From positions 1-15,722 of the forward strand of contig WRCU01000008.1 of assembly GCA_009783805.1 (NCBI GenBank): 15,722 nt of DNA, given 5' to 3'. Positions within the stretch are counted from its first letter, which is position 1; the number at the start of each line of letters is the position of its first letter. The notes under the pieces were generated by a model, which worked only from the letters and a program-made list of their open reading frames with translations, ran no database searches and had not been told where the DNA came from. A program made the translations under genes and the position numbers. Below, in pieces: positions 12,872 through 15,722 of this stretch. Source of the stretch: Oscillospiraceae bacterium (GTDB lineage Bacteria; Bacillota; Clostridia; WRCU01).

Positions 12872-13936
12872 ATGGAGTACGACGGCGCTTTACGGGGGTA
12901 CATAGGCGACCTCAGCCAAGTCGCGGGGATACAGCACATCGAATACAGGAGCGGCAGGGCGAAGGGCGTGGAGGGCTATGAGGTCAGGACCGGCGCCGGC
13001 CTGCGGTACACCGTCCTAAAAGATCGGTGCATGGACATTTCGGCCGCGGAGTTCAGGGGAGTCCCCTTAACGCACGTGACGGGGGTGGGCGTGACGTCCC
13101 CGCAGATGGTCGACGACAAGGGCATGGGCTTCCTGCGCGGCTTCAATCCGGGTTTCCTGGTTACCTGCGGCTTGACGCAGGCTGGGTCGCCCTGCGTCGA
13201 CGGCGGCGAGGAGCTGCCCCTTCACGGGCGGATAGGGGGCATGCCGGCGGAGGAGTCGGGCTTCAACACGGAATGGGCCGGAGCGGGCAGGCCCGAATTC
13301 CGCATGTGGGGCAAGGTCAGCGAGGCGACCTATTTCGGGGCGCACGCCGTATTGCATAGGCATATACGGTCGCCCTTCGGAAGGAACGTGATCCGCATAC
13401 GCGACGAGGTCGTGAACGAGGGATACGACGACATGCCGTTCATGATCCTCTACCATCTCAACTACGGCTACCCGCTGCTGCAGGAAGGCACGCTGCTCAG
13501 GGGCGGCATCCGGTCGGCGACGCCGAGGAACGCCAGGGCGGCCGAGGGCCTGGCCGATTACGGGGTCATCCACGCGCCCGTCAAGGGCTTCGTCGAGCAA
13601 TGCTATTACCTCGAGCTGGACCAGGACGGCGACGGTCACGCATGCATAGCCCTCTTGAACTACGCCCTAGGATTCGGGGTCTACGAAAGGTACGTAAAGG
13701 CCCCGCTGCCGAACCTGACCATGTGGAAGCAGCTCGGTGAGAAGTACTATACCGTCGGGCTGGAGCCCGCGAACTGCCGGCCGGACGGGCGGGCTGAGGA
13801 GAGGGCGGCCGGGACGTTGAGGACGTTGGCCCCCGGGGAGCGCGAGGTCATGGAGCTGGAGATAGGCATTCTGGACGGGGAGGCCGAGATGAGGGCCTTC
13901 GAGGATAGGTATCCCCGGACGCCCGGATTGGGATGA
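12872..13936 (+). CDS. DUF4432 family aldose 1-epimerase-like protein
   Basis: From the ATG at 12872 the product is 354 residues. An upstream in-frame ATG at 12830 lacks a good ribosome-binding site, whereas 12872 follows AGGGGAGGGA at about 6 bases. The sequence fits the DUF4432 family of the galactose-mutarotase-like beta-sandwich fold. Visible are DRCMDIS (51-57), a glycine-rich FNPGFLVTCGLT, LPLHGRIGG (115-123) and LYHLNYGYPLL (193-203). The histidines in the last two are candidate sugar-binding residues. Proteins of this family are cytoplasmic and occur in sugar-utilisation clusters, where a mutarotase or keto-sugar isomerase role is presumed. It lies 43 bases upstream of the GH95 gene on the same strand, so the two are probably co-transcribed. 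Reaction not established. Confidence 0.87.
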   Translation: MEYDGALRGYIGDLSQVAGIQHIEYRSGRAKGVEGYEVRTGAGLRYTVLKDRCMDISAAEFRGVPLTHVTGVGVTSPQMVDDKGMGFLRGFNPGFLVTCGLTQAGSPCVDGGEELPLHGRIGGMPAEESGFNTEWAGAGRPEFRMWGKVSEATYFGAHAVLHRHIRSPFGRNVIRIRDEVVNEGYDDMPFMILYHLNYGYPLLQEGTLLRGGIRSATPRNARAAEGLADYGVIHAPVKGFVEQCYYLELDQDGDGHACIALLNYALGFGVYERYVKAPLPNLTMWKQLGEKYYTVGLEPANCRPDGRAEERAAGTLRTLAPGEREVMELEIGILDGEAEMRAFEDRYPRTPGLG

Positions 13937-13979
13937 GCCTTGCATGGGGATCATGGCGGTAGGGAAGGAGCGGCGCGAT

Positions 13980-15722
13980 ATGGGCGGTCAGCCTATGAGG
14001 CTTTGGTATCCCGCACCGGCGGAAAAATGGACGGAGGCCCTCCCCTTGGGCAACGGCAGGCTGGGCGCGATGGCCTTCGGCGGGGTCCCCGACGATTTGA
14101 TCCAGCTGAACGAAGACACGCTGTGGTCCGGGTATAAAAGGGATTGGAACAACCCCGGTGCGAAGGGCCTGCTGCCGGAGGTGCGCGCGCTCCTGGCCGA
14201 AGGGCGGCATGGGGAGGCCGACAGGCTGTGCAGGGGGATGATGGGGCCCGCCACGGCCACGTACCTGCCGTTGGGAGACCTGAGGCTGAGCGTAAACCAT
14301 GCGGGCGGGCAGACGGGCCCAGACGTCGGCCCGCAATGCGGGTCGTCGGATTCGGGCCGCGTAGGCGCGGAGGCCGACGGGGGCGCGGAGCCTGGCCTGG
14401 GCGCGGGAGTTGATGAATGGGGGGCCGCGGAAGGCTACGTCCGCGATCTGGACCTGACGTCGGGGGTGGCCTCCGTCTCGTACGCGGTCGGGGGGGTCAC
14501 TTATCGGCGCGAATACCTATGCTCCCACCCCGACCAGGTCCTGGCGGTCCGCCTTACCGCGTCGAGGCCGCGGTCCGTAACGCTCACCGCCTCCCTGTCC
14601 AGCCCGCTGCGTTCTCAGAGCTCCGCCGAGGCCGGGGCGTACGTCATGTGGGGGACGGCCCCGGAGGTGAACGTCCAGCGCTACCGCGACGTGCCTGAGC
14701 CCACGCTGTACGGCGACCCCGATAACACGCCGGCCCTGGCCTTCCACTGCAGGTTGGCGGCGGAGGCCGAAGGCGGGCGTGTGGAGGCGGGCGAATGGGG
14801 CCTGCGCATAGTCGGCGCGGACAGCGCTACCCTTATCTTTGGGGCCATCACGGAATACCCATATGGGGGCGGGCGCGGGGCCGCGCCCGACAGGTCGGCC
14901 ACCCTTCCGGCGATGGGCGCGGCCGTAGCCGGGCACGTCCGGGAGGCGCTCCGCCTGGGCTATTGCGCGCTGCGCGCAAGGCACGTCGATGACCATTCGC
15001 AGTTAATGAGCCGCGTCACGCTGAGCCTAAGCGACGGCGTAGGCGACGCCGAGCGCATGGATACCGAAAGGCGGATCAGGGCCTACGACGGCTCAGACGC
15101 CGGCCTGATCGGGCTGCTCTTCCAATACGGGCGCTACCTGATGGCCGCCTCCTCGCGTCCGGGCACCCGCCCCGCGAACCTGCAGGGGATCTGGAACCGC
15201 GAGATGCGGCCCGCATGGAGCAGCAACTACACGCTCAACATAAACGCGGAGATGAACTATTGGCCGGCGGAGCCCTGCGCGCTGCCGGAGTGCCACAAGC
15301 CCCTTCTGGACTTCATAGGCGAGCTCTCCGTCAATGGGGCGGAGACGGCCAGGGTGAACTACGGCGCGGCCGGCTGGGTCGCGCACCACAACTCGGACCT
15401 GTGGGGGCAGACGGCCCCGGTCGGAGACTACGGGCTGGGCGACCCCGTCTACGCCGTATGGCAGATGGGCGGCGCGTGGCTGTGCAGGCATCTGTGGGAG
15501 CACTACCTGTATGGGCTTGACACGGGTTTTTTACGAGAAAAAGCTTACCCCATCATGAAAGGGGCCGCCCTCTTCTGCCTGGACTGGCTGGTCGAGGATG
15601 GGGAGGGGAGCCTAATAACCTCGCCATCGACATCCCCGGAGCACAAGTTCCGCGTTGGCGGCGCCCTATGCTCCGTCAGCGAGTCATGCGCCATGGACCT
15701 CTCCATCATCTGGGGCCTGTTC
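13980..15722 (+). CDS. GH95 glycoside hydrolase (alpha-L-fucosidase/alpha-L-galactosidase family), 3' end outside window
   Basis: The frame is open for 581 codons to the last base, so the C-terminal part is missing (family members are usually 750-800 residues). The N-terminal beta domain begins LWYPAPAEKWTEALPLGNGR and holds QLNEDTLWSG and TYLPLGDL. The (alpha/alpha)6 catalytic domain has NLQGIWN, YTLNINAEMNYW (Asn420 and Asn422 match the base-assisting asparagines of Bifidobacterium AfcA) and SPSTSPE with the likely general acid Glu554. The final catalytic Asp would lie beyond the window. Codons at 14295-14435 form a Gly/Ala/Asp-rich insert of about 47 residues between LGDLRLSV and the next strand. 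The ATG at 13980 follows GGAAGGAG at 9 bases; an in-frame ATG at 13953 is weaker. No signal peptide is seen, suggesting action on imported oligosaccharides. Fucoside versus galactoside specificity is open. Confidence 0.92.
   Translation, partial: MGGQPMRLWYPAPAEKWTEALPLGNGRLGAMAFGGVPDDLIQLNEDTLWSGYKRDWNNPGAKGLLPEVRALLAEGRHGEADRLCRGMMGPATATYLPLGDLRLSVNHAGGQTGPDVGPQCGSSDSGRVGAEADGGAEPGLGAGVDEWGAAEGYVRDLDLTSGVASVSYAVGGVTYRREYLCSHPDQVLAVRLTASRPRSVTLTASLSSPLRSQSSAEAGAYVMWGTAPEVNVQRYRDVPEPTLYGDPDNTPALAFHCRLAAEAEGGRVEAGEWGLRIVGADSATLIFGAITEYPYGGGRGAAPDRSATLPAMGAAVAGHVREALRLGYCALRARHVDDHSQLMSRVTLSLSDGVGDAERMDTERRIRAYDGSDAGLIGLLFQYGRYLMAASSRPGTRPANLQGIWNREMRPAWSSNYTLNINAEMNYWPAEPCALPECHKPLLDFIGELSVNGAETARVNYGAAGWVAHHNSDLWGQTAPVGDYGLGDPVYAVWQMGGAWLCRHLWEHYLYGLDTGFLREKAYPIMKGAALFCLDWLVEDGEGSLITSPSTSPEHKFRVGGALCSVSESCAMDLSIIWGLF

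Overview
The window is a gene-dense, G+C-rich prokaryotic segment devoted to sugar catabolism. By eye, arginine is often AGG, isoleucine often ATA and glycine often GGG. Genes have clear purine-rich ribosome-binding sites, and three of the six genes in the central operon start with TTG. This codon style, a lipoate ligase without its C-terminal domain and AT-rich TATA-like islands would suit a high-GC archaeon such as a Thermoplasmata relative. They would also suit some bacteria, and interspersed repeats of the type seen between 2.5 and 4.1 kb are familiar from several bacterial phyla. I cannot settle the lineage from sequence alone. No rRNA, tRNA, transposase or CRISPR array is visible.

Left part (1-3930, all +): the 3' end of a Gfo/Idh/MocA oxidoreductase, a zinc-dependent medium-chain dehydrogenase, a xylose-isomerase-like TIM-barrel sugar isomerase/epimerase, and a protein resembling the uroporphyrinogen-decarboxylase superfamily. 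These look like a sugar or polyol oxidation/isomerisation set. The spacers at 2536-2657 and 3944-4117 hold a dispersed 33-bp repeat family, and degenerate copies may lie at 1681-1708 and 4195-4223.

Central part (4197-11208, all +): a tightly packed 2-oxoacid dehydrogenase operon, E1 alpha, E1 beta, E2 and E3, followed by a xylulokinase-type sugar kinase and a lipoate-protein ligase. The domain layout of the complex is unusual. E2 has no lipoyl domain but has two tandem peripheral-subunit-binding domains, while the only lipoyl domain visible in the window is fused to the N-terminus of E3. The lipoate ligase in the same operon consists of the catalytic domain only. This rearranged complex with its own ligase is the best candidate here for an under-described system.

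Right part (11274-15722): a convergent GH5-type glycoside hydrolase with a C-terminal beta-rich, CBM-like domain on the minus strand. Across an AT-rich divergent spacer lie a DUF4432 aldose-epimerase-like protein and a GH95 (alpha-L-fucosidase/galactosidase type) enzyme cut by the window end. Neither hydrolase has a recognisable signal peptide, which suggests that imported oligosaccharides are cleaved inside the cell.

Together the genes fit a pathway in which imported glycosides are hydrolysed and the sugars are epimerised, oxidised, isomerised or phosphorylated. The resulting 2-oxoacid is then converted to acyl-CoA by the lipoate-dependent complex. No transporter or regulator gene is present in the window.
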